A stretch of DNA of 64,000 nt, taken from Apoderus coryli. Taxonomy: Eukaryota > Arthropoda > Insecta > Coleoptera > Attelabidae. The first letter of the stretch is position 1, and every line of letters begins with the position of its first letter. The stretch lies in assembly GCA_911728435.2 (NCBI GenBank), contig OU452204.1, forward strand, positions 20,806,430 through 20,870,429, given 5' to 3'. A model generated the notes under the pieces. That model was not told the DNA's origin and searched no databases. It worked only from the letters and a program-made list of their open reading frames with translations. Position numbers and translations under genes: made by a program. This document shows, one piece after another, positions 44,088-56,292 of the stretch.

Positions 44088-44250
44088 GTATGTAATAATC
44101 CCATTATTTACTATTTTTAGAATGTGCATATTAAGTATTGTAATTTCTTGTAACGGATAATTTTTTAAAATTTTGATATCACTGAAGATGGGATTATGAT
44201 CTCGAAACATGTATGACATACTGTATTGGTAATTAAGAAATGTATTTATT
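44088..44250 (+). repeat. hammerhead-bearing repeat, right inverted copy
   Basis: Reverse complement partner of 41525-41675. Contains GAATGTGCATATTAAGTATT not present in the left copy, so the two have diverged by an indel. It encloses the hammerhead at 44182. Confidence 0.7.
44182..44213 (+). ncRNA. hammerhead ribozyme core
   Basis: CTGAAGA-T-GGGAT-TATG-ATCTC-GAAAC-AT-GTA. Stem II has five pairs including one G-U. Stem I: ATATCA before and TGACAT after give TCA/TGA plus AT/AT around one mismatch. The cleavage triplet GTA is allowed (NUH). Stem III is the minimal ACATGT. Confidence 0.6.
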
Positions 44251-44254
44251 TGTG

Positions 44255-44322
44255 AATTGCTTGTTACATAAAGTAACAAGACTTTTAGTTATGTTGTTAC
44301 TTTATGTAATAAGCAATTCACC
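44255..44322. repeat. short inverted repeat
   Basis: GTGAATTGCTTGTTACATAA followed by AGTAACAA is mirrored, after an 11-bp spacer, by TTGTTACT and TTATGTAATAAGCAATTCAC. Arms of about 28 bp with two mismatches. It adjoins the right hammerhead repeat and may be its terminus. Confidence 0.7.
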
Positions 44323-44701
44323 AATAAAGCCTCCCACCAGGGAATTCGGGCGCATTTAGTGTTTACAATAGGATATGATGCAGTTGTTGCTTCTCGTCCG
44401 GCCATCGCATAAATTATAAGCAATTCAAAATATTCTTGCCCTCAAAAAAATACCTGAAATGTTTTTTTATCGATTATGTGAGCCATCTTGATTTAAAGAA
44501 GCCCTACACATTCAAGACAGTTCCAAAAATGGGATCTATATAATAGTTTGTTTTGATAATCGTCAAAATACAATTTTAACGTGGAACATCGAGAAGGAAG
44601 GCTCCTATTCTCTTTAGAAGTGTGACAAATGCAAATCCTGTTTCCAGATCTTTGAAGAAAGATCAAAACTCCTAAAAATATTATTCAAAAGAAAAACATA
44701 C

Positions 44702-45903
44702 CTTGTGAATTATTGAAATGGCTTCCGTTAATCACACCATTTTCAAGTGCGCAAGGATTGGAGGATTCATCGTAACCAGAATCGGAACTACTATCACTAA
44801 ACGTTTTAACAGAACCAGGACCCACCACTACCTCTGTATCGGGTTTGGAAGACATTGTGGCACTAACGCCACATCTCAGCCTCGACAACCGCTCCTGACA
44901 TGGCTTAATCAAACATGGATCCACCATGATTTCATCGTTACGACCACGGAATATCGTACCGCAACACACCTCCTCTCTGAAATTTAAACCAAAATTAAAG
45001 AAGAATGAACAAAGAAACTTAAACACGATTTAACTTACTGCGTCCAATAATCCATATCAACAAATCCACTAACATGCTCATCTTCCGGCTGACACCTTCT
45101 TCTCGCCGGACTCTTTTTATGTCGCCGATTGCGCTGCTCTCGCATCACAGACACATTTACGATATCCTCGGAATCACTTACACCGGGACTACTGCCGACA
45201 CTACGTACAGCAAAATAGTCCATCTCCTCAACCTCCCCATCACTTTCTGGACTCATCTCTCGCTCAAAGTGTGGTTGCTGCTGCTGCTGCTTCTTCCGTT
45301 TGATCTTCTCAATGGCCACCATACTGTTGTTACTTTTGTCCTCAAGTTTCTTGTTTCGGCTTTTCAACTTCGTAAACGATTTCATTCCGGGACCAGCACG
45401 GGCATCCACAACCTGTTTATTGTTGGGATACCACAATTGCATTTTAGTTAACATTCCTCTTATTCAGATGAATAATTATTAGAAAATGTAATTACTATCT
45501 GACAGTTTAATGACAGGTATAGGTATTGTTGCAACAGCCTTCTATACATATGTATAATAAACAGGGAGATCGAAGAAAACAATAAATAGGCCAAACAGAC
45601 AAAGAAATTCTTACATGTTGCCAATTCCTTTCGGTTCCGGCTGGTAATTTCTTCCATCGTTTCACTAACAATACGCATGCATTACATATTTCCCCTTGCC
45701 TTGGTGTTGAGAGCTTAAAACATTCTAAAAAATCCTCCTCATACTTCTTGCTATCGGTAAATCTAGAACTGAAACATTTGAACATATTATTGAAATTCTT
45801 CCCAAATGGTGATTTCAACTTTCACTTACCTACTGGATTTTGCTTTACAGATACAACATCCCGTTGAAGATCTATAGACCTTCGGTTTGTGGAACGAGAA
45901 CAT
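44702..45903 (-). CDS. SINHCAF: SINHCAF/FAM60A-like Sin3-HDAC subunit (last exon unplaced)
   Basis: Subunit of the Sin3 histone-deacetylase complex, a nuclear transcription repressor. Exons: 45830-45903, 45615-45768, 45039-45412, 44702-44976, giving 292 residues plus one base. It opens MFSFHKPKVYRSS-GCCICK-AKSSSSRFTDS, almost identical to vertebrate FAM60A, followed by GEICNACVLLVKRWKKLPAG and HVVDARAGP, the conserved zinc-binding core (two CxxC pairs). A longer, low-complexity middle (QQQQQ, acidic and Arg/Lys-rich stretches) leads to DMDYWTQ-EEVCCGTIFRGR, matching the C-terminal conserved block YWK...KICCGIIYKGR. The last exon seen has a good donor (GGTATG) in phase 1, so at least one short 3' exon lies to the left, beyond or among the transposons. 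Confidence 0.92.
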
Positions 45904-46189
45904 GGTTAAAATGCCTGAAAAAAATACATTAGTACATTACAATGGTTACAAAATTTAGGTTTCTTTCTTTTACACAATTTGAACCCACACTTTAAGGCCA
46001 TAACTTCTTAAGGGCGCAATTTCGCATAGAGGTAAGTGATTCTATGTGGATTCTTATGCGATTCACCTCGTATATTGAAAACTGTACTCTTCATTAAAAA
46101 GAATATGCGATTATACTTTCATTCAAAGCAATGTAAATGAATCTGCTCTGGGAATCATCTGCCAATGCAAGATAATAATAATAATAATA

Positions 46190-47730
46190 GCCTTTATTGC
46201 TCAACAGATTTCTCCCTTAACAGAGCAAAATTATAATACAATAGGTAATTCCACAAAAAAAAAACAAAATATTATACATAACACAATAAGCAATCCATTA
46301 AAAGTAAAACATGATTGATCTACACTAATTAAACAATTAACAAGAACAAAAAGAGAAACTACGACGCACAAACAGTCAGAGCAGCCCTCCTAAGTGCTTC
46401 CCTTGAACAATTAAAAATGTCACAGTCAGCACAAATCAAATTAAAATTATTACACATGACATATACGGGCGATTTTGTATAGAGGTTAGTGCAAGGGCGC
46501 TGAGAGTAGAAAGTTAAAGGATTGCGGGCGCCAAGTCTGGGCACGTTAAAATTTATTTGAGCCAGGAGTTCAGAACAGTCGATTCTATTATGTAAAAGAT
46601 CATACAAAAATTTTAGAGAAAAAAACATTCTTCTAAACTCCAAACTCTTGAAATTGAACTTGTTCAGCAACAACGTATATGCAATCCCTCTGTCAGGATA
46701 AATACCGTCTGCCTTAAATGAAAGGTATTTCAAAAACTTTCTTTGGACATTCTCAACATTCCGCACATGAATCTGATAAATCGGGTACCAAATCAAGGAG
46801 CAATATTCGAGCTTCGAACGCACAAAAGAGTTATACAAAACTCTGCTATGAAAACTCCTACAGCTTCTCACGATAAAACCGTAGGATCCCACAGCTTCAC
46901 CAGTCCTAGCAGCCACATGAGGCACAAATGATAGACTAGAGTCGAAAAGCATGCCCAGGTCAGCAGCAGTCAGACACCTAGCTAGTGCGGTCCCACCAAC
47001 CGTGTAGCGAAAACTTATAACATTCTTCCTTCTAGTGAATGTCATACATTTGCATTTATTCTCGTTGAGCGATAGATTATTAACGTTACACCAATGTTCC
47101 ACAGCTCTCAGATCGTCCTGCAACCGAAGACAGTCTCCATGAGAACAGAATAACCCCTTTACAGAGCACTACTTACAATCAGTAATACAATAGTGAGTAC
47201 AAAAAAAAACATTCATTATACAACAATGCAAACCATATAAACTAATACAAAAACAAAAATATCAATTATTATAGTTTAAAGGAGAAATGACAAAACAATA
47301 AATTTGACCCCTGAGAAACACCCGAAGAAGCCTCATAGTTCTGGGAACTATAGAATCAATAGGAAACGTACTGCCTTCTATCGTGCAGATACGACGAAAA
47401 TAGTAACCTCAACCTGCCAACGAATCCATAATGCCCAAGCTTCTGAAGAAGCACCTCGTGATCCAACCTAGCAAAATCCGTATATATAAGATCAAATTGA
47501 CCACCCCTCGCAACAACTCGGGAAACTTGTTCAGTAAATACTGTTCGTAAGAGTTGATCTTCTCGACATAAAGCAGTGTTGACTGTCCTTGCGGCTGTAG
47601 AGAACAGATTCAACAATTTTTGAAAGATTAGACAAGATAAACACGGGACGATAATTACCAATAATTGCCCCCTCGCCAAAGCAAGATGATTCTCAGACGC
47701 ATGGAGGAAGTCTTCTGGCAACTTTGCGCG
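46190..47730 (-). mobile_element. Jockey-like LINE copy with internal deletion
   Basis: Minus strand. An N-terminal RT fragment at 47721-47356 (TEQVSRVVARGGQFDLIYTD, QKLGHYGFVG) lacks the rest of the palm, then the thumb and C-terminal region are intact at 47123-46359 (LSLNENKCKCMTFTRRKN, FVRSKLEYCSLIWYP, VQRKFLKYL). The catalytic ADD box is in the missing part. The 3' end carries CAATAAAGG followed by (CTATTATT)-type repeats (plus strand near 46166-46195), the usual microsatellite tail of this family. It is upstream of SINHCAF on the same strand. Confidence 0.85.
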
Positions 47731-48429
47731 AACGCGGTTGCTGTGAAGCTAGTATAGAGCAAATGCAAGTTTTCACAAAACAAAAATTCAAATTACAGTT
47801 CCAATTTATTTTCCAAACCGAATAAACAATAAAAAAATGCGTAAAACATTTAACTCAACTCTACTATAATGATTCGTATTGTTTTGAAAGAAAATTAAAG
47901 TAAAACAATAAGGCGCCATCAAAAAAAAATAATTTGCATATCATTAAAATTCTGCACAGAAGCAAATAATATAACTTATTATGTTTTGGTTATTATTGTT
48001 AAACAGTGTCCAAAGCGTGAAGTAAACAACCGTTTAGCAACACGCCTTCAACATCCAAATAGGTCGAGACAAGAGTAATACTTTCTCACTGGTATGTCTA
48101 AAAATAGCCACCAGACAACATTTTATAGAAAGATCAAGTGGGGCAAGCAATCAAAACACTAAACGAGTTTAGTTTCAATATTCCATCGGCAACTGAAATG
48201 TTGTGCGGCAGATTTTCATAGAATAATATTTGTTATTGCACTTCTTATGCTTATTGTACGTAAATAATGTAAATGTATCTTGTACAGGGCGGACACATTT
48301 CATTCCTATACGAGGCGACGTTTTTAATTCCGAGGAATGAATGATCACTCGAAGACGACCCTTTTTAAACATACAAGTCTGGAGTTTTTGCTAATGTCTG
48401 AATCGACTTTAGGGAGGTTCTAAATAAAT
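47731..48429. other. spacer without recognised gene
   Basis: AT-rich and without recognisable coding sequence. The minus frame 48175-48372 has no known motif. Confidence 0.3.
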
Positions 48430-48950
48430 GACACTACTGTCCTTCAATAAATAAACTCGTACCGCTCCCCCCTGATAATATGCCCGATGTATTGGAGCTT
48501 TCGTTCTTTGATGGTTGCCAGCAGCTCTTTACCTATGCTCCTCAGTCCTTCCTCGTTGGATATCCGGTCTACCCAGGATATACGCAGCATACTGCGATAC
48601 AAGTACATCTCAAAAGCTCTCCATTGATTGGCAGAGTATCCAGCTCTCGGAGCCATAAAGTAGCACTGGGAAAATATAACAACACAAGCTGTAGGTTTAG
48701 GTATCTACTAGTGCTTGTCTTGTCCTTCTGGCCCGTTCTATCGTTGATCTGATTTCCATTCTAGGGTCACTGTTCTCGTTGACGAGGACTCTAAGATATT
48801 TAATGGACGGCGCTTGTTCCACGACCTGGTTGTTAATTTGAAGAATCGTCCATCTTGGTCTTGGCAACGTTCATGTCTAGACCATACTGTGTGCTATCTT
48901 CAACGATGAGGCAAGGTTAGTGGCAGTGGACCTTCCGGTGAAAACCCCAT
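48430..48950 (-). mobile_element. RTE-like LINE C-terminal fragment
   Basis: Minus frame 48656-48444 reads FEMYLYRSMLRISWVDRISN, ELLATIKERKLQYIGHI, the region following the RT thumb in RTE-type elements (compare CWRRMLRVSW in the 38890 copy). Upstream on the minus strand, degraded sequence continues to about 48950. It is not the same subfamily as the 38890 copy. Confidence 0.65.
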
Positions 48951-48956
48951 GCTGAT

Positions 48957-49301
48957 TCAGGGAAACCTACCCATGTACTCAATCACATATTCTGCTATAC
49001 GCACAGGTTTAAATGATTTAGAAAACTTGGAGATTATAGAAATGGGTCCATAGTTATCGATGAGCGATCTATCGCCTGCTTTATAAACAGGGACAACTCT
49101 TGCCTGTCGCCTTCGATCTGGAAATTTACCGTCGTTGAAAGCCCTATTAAATATTGTTGCTAGTGGACTCGTCAAAATTCCCACGCAATCCTTTATTAAA
49201 AACGATAAAGGAATAAAACAACTTTTCAAAAAACCTTTGGAAACAGTAACAACGATAACTTTATTGTAATGACGTAGTAGGTACCTACGTACATTCAACA
49301 A
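48957..49301 (-). mobile_element. Jockey-like LINE N-terminal RT fragment
   Basis: Minus frame 49301-48957: KDCVGILTSPLATIFNRAF, KFPDRRRQARVVPVYKAGDR and NYGPISIISKFSK (normally [13 protein letters not shown]). It ends abruptly against the RTE-like fragment, and neither piece continues the other, so this is a junction between two LINE families. Confidence 0.75.
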
Positions 49302-52300
49302 AAATAGTTATAATGAGCATTATTATCAAAAAAAGAACAAACTTAAATGTTTCTCAAATACCTATCCATATTTTTTATTGTCAACAATAATAATTATTAT
49401 CTTCTAGATTAGATAAATAAGGAATAATTATTATGGATTATTTTTATTGCATTTTTATTTATTTAAATTTTGAATAAATAATGAATTGTTTATTTATATT
49501 AACAGATAAGCCTATTATTTTATAAGACAAAAATAATTGTAAATATTATGATTTTTGAGTTTCAACAATAATTATTTATCAATTCCACAAAGGAGAATAT
49601 AAATTTGATGTCCATATTCATTCAACCTGGTCGAACAAGAAAAATGCTGATCGTATCATACGAGATGTGTTCAATTAATGTATGCTAGACTCACCCTATA
49701 TATAAGCTTTTGAACTAGAGTCATTATTGAATTCGAAATCTCCTGATTTTTTTAAAATCAAAATCTATCCAACAGTTATAAAAATACACTGTGCAAATTT
49801 TTATTTAAGGGTTGTAGATGTAGATGTCTTGGGACTATCTCTAGGGAAATTAGCATATGTTTGGCAACTATGTGGACCGGTGGACGTGCCATTGATCCAG
49901 TAAACATACGAATGATATAATGAAAGGTGAACGAACTTAAAACGCGCATAATGTGTGTGTTTTGTTACCAATTTTTCGTTCGTAAGACCTCCAAAAATCA
50001 CGTCCTTACTTTTATTTGGTTACTTTTTTATAACAAAAAGAAAGAACAAAATATAATTAAATATACTTTCCGTGTAGGTATGCGATTTTCAATTACAATA
50101 ATAATAATAATAGGTAGGTATCTACAATACGAAATTATATGGCTGCTGTACATCAGAGTAATAAGCTGTTTTGATCGTCGAGAGTGGCGTTGTTATCAAG
50201 GCTGATAATACGCAGCATTCCAAGGCGCTCTGGTTTATTTTTGAAACGAACGCACGACGGTGTGGCATTTGTTTTCGGTAGCGTAGGTCATGATTATGTT
50301 GTAGCGTTGTGTGAAATGTTTTGCATTTTTTTTATAGTTCATAATAAGAAACGATTTGGCAACATGTTGTTTACTTAAGCACCATCAATAAATTGCTGTA
50401 ATTTATTTGTTTTTCTGTTATTAATTATAAATGTCGAAAAATAATAATTTTATCATTTTTTTGCTTAATTTTACCGATGCGGTAAAGTACTAGAATATTT
50501 TGAGCTACTTGGAGGCAACCATATTACCGATAATCTGCCAATTTATCGTACCTATAACTAGCTTAAAGTGATTCAGGACTTAATACAACATGAAGCACTT
50601 TAAGCTAATTTGGCAATTGCCTCATCTATCGGGCCCTAGGGTTGCAGATGACACCGTGCTACTGTAGCAAAAACCGCATTGTCTGGGTGTTTTGAAGAAA
50701 TGAGAACATTTTTTACATTTTCAATCGTACCTTGTATAATAAAAAAGAGAAACAAGAATTTTTGTTGGTTCCAAGGTAAAAAATTCTTAATTAGTCTAAA
50801 GTATTTTCATTTGCAGTAAATAAACCACAGACAAAAATTGTCTAGGTAGCCCGTACTTTCTAAATTATGTTCAATAAGTAATACCTAAGTACCTATATGC
50901 TAATGGTGTCAAGATCATGTGGCATTCTAGCAAGGCAAGGTTTTGGATTTAAAACTTGAATAATGTACCTACCTAAAAGGAATAATAATTGAAAAACGAT
51001 AACAGTCAAAAATTTACTTACCTACGCCTATTATCTATTATAGACAAATAACTGTTTCTGTTATTTAACTTCAGCAATCAAGTTTGGTAATAAATAAATA
51101 AATAATATCGGTGAAAGTTAAAGATAGATGGTATACGTGCGATTAGGGACGTAACTACGTAGTTCTTTTACATTATTTACAATACATAACTTAATTTCAA
51201 CACTTTCAATGGTACCTACCTATAGATCGTAAGGATATTTTTAAAACCCAAACAACGCAACGGTTGGGAAATCTCTCAACAATGACAATGCAGATAAAAA
51301 TATTTTGAAAAGTAATTGATTATTACAAAAGCAATATATGTTTATAATAGAGAAATAAACAAATATCTTCGAGTAAGCACTTTTGTTGAAGCTAACTACA
51401 ATCATAAAAATGATTAACTACCCATGTAGATACCGATAAGTTTCAACTGTATTTTTGCAACTATGATATTTTCGAGAAAATGTAAAAAGAGAATTATGAA
51501 TGTTTTAGGTAAATCAATTCAAATTACTAACAAAAACACAATATCTTTGAGTATTTTCATCGTTAACATGACCTTATTAACAAAACCTTTCGGTAATAAA
51601 AATGAAATGGTAGCATCATCGACGCTATCAAATTTAGTTGTATTATAAATGAACTATGTAGTAAATGTTAATGACATTCTTACCTGTTTGGTGAATACAC
51701 TTTTTGGAAACTTTTTTGATGTAAATTATTAAAAAATCACTTGTATTTCCACTAAAATATTATTAAATAAACTCTACAAGAAAAGCCACCAGTTAACACA
51801 AATGACGGCTAGACCACAGATGGTTGACTGTGCGCATCTCTTTACGCATCGTTCCTACTTTCATAATAATATTTCAAAATTAAAATTTTAATCAAAGATG
51901 ATCTTAGTCAATTTACTAATTTTCGCATTTATAAAATTAAGAAAACAATTTAGATTAATAAATTATTACAAGTAATAGAGATTTTATTAAAACAAAACCT
52001 ATTTTGTATAACTGTGCTTACAGAACCGTAATGGAGATACATAAACAATACCATGTTCAAATATTTATTAAATAACATTTCTTATTTAGAAATACGAAAT
52101 AAATAAAATTAATCTTTTAAACGGATAATTTATAAACATTGACTTGTAAGAATATAATGTAAATTAATTATAATCCAGACAAATATGTTAATTTATTATA
52201 CTCTAATACGGTTCTGTAATGTCTTGAACCATTTCCGGTATAACGTCAGTGTGGTTTAATTTTTGCGGGAAATTTAATCATTCAAATATAATTAATTTTA

Positions 52301-52843
52301 TTCCCATACGATGTTTGATTTGCTGTGTGTATATTACAATTAATTTTAATTCTAAATTAAATCAATGTTTTTAATTAGCTTTGGTAATAATAAACATTAA
52401 TTACCATACAAAATGTTTATGAAAGAATTATTGACAAGTAGTCATCTAGTGGAGATGTAGCGAACCACATATGACAACGAAAAACAGCTGCTTATAGTCA
52501 AATATTAAGGGATTACCGTATACGACTCACATCAGTAGAACTGATGTGACATCATCATCTCGTACGCACTTTTGTAATATAGTTTTGGATAAACCACATG
52601 TGTTAAAGTGAGATAGGTTGTAACATCTGATATTTGACAGTAAAGGAAAGGAATTGAGTGATGTAAAAAGGATATAATAGACTCAGTTCACTCAGAGTAA
52701 AAACATCTGATAATGGCATAATATGAATTTTGTTGTCAAAAAATGTTTACAATATTTTTTTGTTGGAAGATATAATTTACAGCATCAATAAAGAAAGATT
52801 ACACATAAAAGTATCTTTATTATATTTAAATCATTAAGGGAAA
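49302..52843. other. 3.5-kb AT-rich spacer upstream of Rab21
   Basis: No gene found. The sequence is AT-rich with repeated TAGGTA/TACCTA phrases (for example about 49277, 50113, 50969, 51020 and 51213). Short open frames lack motifs. The last few hundred bases should contain the Rab21 promoter and 5' UTR; no clear TATA or initiator is asserted. Confidence 0.45.
52528..52550. repeat. short perfect hairpin upstream of Rab21
   Basis: TCACATCAGT, a 3-base loop (AGA), then ACTGATGTGA: a 10-bp perfect stem about 295 bp before the Rab21 start codon. It might be a 5' UTR or promoter element, or chance. The role is unknown. Confidence 0.5.
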
Positions 52844-53607
52844 ATGGCAAACGGTGAAGCAGGTCCAAAGTCGTTTAATTTTAAAGTGGTTTTGTTGGGT
52901 GAAGGATGTGTGGGAAAAACCAGTTTAGTATTAAGATATGTTGAAGATAAATTCAACAGTAATCATATTAGTACAGTACAGGTAATTATAATAAATTTAG
53001 TTCATTGGTCATGTTATTTCATACATTTATTTATTTATTTCAGGCGTCCTTTTTAAATAAGAAAATAAATATAGACGGTAAACGCATTAATTTGGCGATA
53101 TGGGATACTGCCGGACAGGAAAAGTTTCACGCTTTAGGACCGATATACTACCGAAGTTCAAATGGGGCTGTGTTAGTCTACGACATAACAGATGAGGATT
53201 CGTTTCAAAAAGTCAAAAGTTGGGTAAAAGAATTACGAAAGATGCTTGGCACAGACATTTCACTTGTTATTGTGGGCAACAAATTAGATTTAGAAAAAGA
53301 CAGACATGTTAGTTTCGAGGAAGCTGAAAGGTAAATCAAATAACTCAATAATAAAGCGTTGTTATACGTTGTCTATTTTAGTTATTCGCAAAAAGTCGGT
53401 GCTGTACATTTTCAAACATCAGCTAAAATGAATGAAGGTGTTGAAGATGTATTTTTAGGATTGACACAAAAGATGATAACGACAAGTGAGGAAAAAGAGG
53501 CTGCCAGTTCACCGTTGACAAGGGTCAATTCATATAGACGAAATGTAGTTATCGTGGACGATGAAAATCAGCCACAGCAAACGAATTCATGTTGTGGATT
53601 TAAATAG
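52844..53607 (+). CDS. Rab21: Rab21 small GTPase
   Basis: Small GTPase of early endosomes that controls integrin and cargo traffic. Three exons (52844-52981, 53044-53330, 53382-53607) total 651 nt, an exact 216-residue frame. All guanine-nucleotide motifs are present: GEGCVGKTS (P loop), the switch I region HISTVQASF, WDTAGQEKFHALGPIYYR (switch II), VGNKLDLEK and TSAK. The segment FHALGPIYYRSSNGAVLVYD is diagnostic of Rab21. The tail ends NSCCGFK, a double-cysteine prenylation site of the CCXXX type, as in vertebrate Rab21 (CCSSG). The start ATG is the first in frame and gives the normal short N-terminal extension. Confidence 0.97.
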
Positions 53608-53990
53608 TATTAGGCGTATGATTTTATGGAACATAAGATCTAAATGAAAAATTTAGATGTTGTGTTTCAAATACATCGTAAACTATAATAATATTGTTAT
53701 TATTGGATACTATTTTGTGTAAATAGGAAGATTAATCTTTTCTATACCTAATAGGTAATATGTGATATATAATATTGAAACTATAAACATTTTAGGCCAT
53801 ACAAGATTGTTAATTTATTAGATTAGTTTATAATATTACTTTTACGAAATAATTATCTAGCTTCAGCTAAATTTTTTAACACAATAATAATAAAGAAATG
53901 TATTTACTCTGCACAATCGGTTATCCTTAAAAATAATGTACATAGAGTAACATTTCCCCAAAGAATATATAATAAATTGCTCGCCAACCA
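53608..53990. other. Rab21 3' UTR and spacer
   Basis: AT-rich sequence following the Rab21 stop. No gene. It ends at the (AAT)n tail of the adjacent minus-strand LINE. Confidence 0.5.
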
Positions 53991-53994
53991 TAAC

Positions 53995-55925
53995 AATAAT
54001 AATAATAGCATTTATTGTCCAACAGCGAAGCCAATTACAGGACAAAATAATAATAATTCCAAAACGGTGAAACCACAAAAAATACACTTAAATTAAAATA
54101 AAAAGAAAACAAGCTCTTAATGGTACTACTAATCAGTAACATGAGACATGACACAATCCATAATTTCTTTAACACTACACGAAAAAATATCACAATATTT
54201 ACACATAAGATTGTAGTTTCTGGTACAAATAGAAATAGGAGATCTCAACATAAGATTCGTCCTAGCATAACCACAATAAAATGTTGTACTGGACCTTATA
54301 TGCTGCCTTGGAACGTTGAAATTAATTCTTGAAAGCAAGTGGGAACAATCTATATTGGAGTGAACTAAACTGTAAAGAAATCGCAAAGAATTTATTTTCC
54401 TTCTAAGTTCAAGACTTGGTATATCAAATCGATCTGTCATTAATTGGTAGTCAGTACCCCTTGGAGGATAATGACCATCCTCTTTATACATTAAGTACTT
54501 CAAAAATCCAAGTTGCACTTTTTCGACCGTATTTTGATGAGTCACATAATATGGATACCATATCAGTGACCCATATTCCAGTTTAGAGCGCACGTAGCTA
54601 AAGTACAGCGTTTTAAGGGTATTTGTGTTTCTAAATCCCCTGCAAGTCCTAACCAGAAAACCGTATGTCCTACCTGCCTCTAGTGTCTTATAATTGATAT
54701 GCTCAGCAAACGTAAATTTCGAATCAAATATAATTCCTAAATCAGTGACAGATTCACATCGTGAGATTTGCACCTGATCAATGGAATAAACGTAATCAAT
54801 GATCACCCTCTTGCGCGTAAAACTGATATATTTGCACTTCGACGGATTAAGTGAAAGTTTATTTAGTACGCACCATTGATGCACCAGGTCCAAATTGTTC
54901 TGTAGGTTAGCACAGTCAACGATAATATCAATAGAACTGTACAATTTAAGATCACCCGCAAACATCAGCCGATCACAATTCTTTCCATTCTCCAGGTCAT
55001 TGATAAATAACATAAAAAAGAGGGGTCCTAGGTTCGATCCCTGAGGCACTCCTGAAGAAGCTGTATATGTATGAGACTGGTAGCCATTGTGAGAAACATA
55101 CTGAGGTCTATTTTTCAAGTATGACTGAAGAAACAATTTTAGGTTTAAAACAAAACCAAACTGGTCAAATTTTCGCATCAAAATGCCGTGATCCATTCTG
55201 TCAAATGCCTTAGTGAAATCTGTATATATTACATCAATTTGGCCTCCACGATCTAAAACCTCAGAAACATTTTCAGAAAGAACCGCTAGATTAGACACAG
55301 TAGATCTATGGGAAAAGAAACCATGTTGTACAGTGGAAATCTGATTTATAACAAAACTGTAAATACGATCTTATAGTACAGTCTCAAAAATTTTTGCAAA
55401 ATTCGACAGAATGGAAATCGGGTGATAGTTATCAATCACAGATCTGTCACCCGACTTCAGAATACGAACAACCTTAGACCTCTTCCACTCCTGCGGAAAT
55501 ACCTTATTTTCAAGGGCCAAGTTAAATATTAAGCACAGCGGCCCAACCAGAACCGGCATACAGTCTTTTACAAAGAAAGATGGAAGACCATCCGGACCTG
55601 ATGTCATCCTGTTACTGAGCCTTCTGCATGCTTTTAATATTTCATCCTCAGTAACTGATTCAATCGAAAATGAAATCAACATAAGGACAATCATGACCAG
55701 AATCCGCGTTCGAGGAGTTAATAAATACACCCTGGAAAAAGGTTCCGAATGCATCGACAACGCCCTGCGGATCACTATATTCATCGTCCCCAGAAGTCAT
55801 AACACCCGGCAATCGTGTAGACTTATGTTTACAGTGAAAAAACCTCCAAAACTCTTTGGGATTATGTTTTATACTGTTTTCCACATTACTAATATATGAC
55901 GTATACGCAGTTTTTATATCTAAGG
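53995..55925 (-). mobile_element. Jockey-like LINE copy, 5' truncated, mutated catalytic box
   Basis: Minus strand. The linker at 55884-55660 (PKEFWRFFHCKHKSTRLPGV) leads through frame breaks into the [32 protein letters not shown] (55784-55371), a stop near 55370, then VIYTDFTKAFDRMDHGILM, SGVPQGSNLGPLFFMLFIND and FAGDLKLYSS (55298-54129). The catalytic FADD has become FAGD. The C-terminal region is complete. The 3' end has ACAATAAATG followed by (CTATTATTATTGTT) at about 53997-54020. It is convergent with Rab21. Confidence 0.9.
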
Positions 55926-56292
55926 TTAAGGAAGGTGCCTTTCCTAAGCAATCCCCTAATTATCCCTCTTATTTATCTAAAACACTAAAATTGCTGTCAA
56001 GTGATGAAAATATGGTTGGCATGGGCTACAAGCACCCGTTCTCCACGCGGTTATCAGTTTAAAATAAAATTACGTTGAATTCTAAATTATTTTATATTTA
56101 AAGTAACCATCCTGCAATACATAGACAGATAATTCAAATATCACAATAATAAATCCACAAAACATACACGCATTTCCTACAGTAAAGATAATTTAAATAT
56201 TTGGTTTAGAAAACGTAGAAAAACAATTAAATTGGTCTCTAGTCGGAATTAATTTCATGGAACAACATTAAAGCTACATTGATGATGATAAA
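55926..56292. other. spacer and UBE4A 3' UTR
   Basis: No gene. It contains the 3' UTR of the minus-strand UBE4A-like gene beside 56293. Confidence 0.4.

Noticed and set aside
49302..52843. Recurring TAGGTA/TACCTA phrases as a regulatory array
   Set aside because: Short, irregularly spaced and AT-rich; probably microsatellite drift. No consistent unit or gene context supports a regulatory claim.
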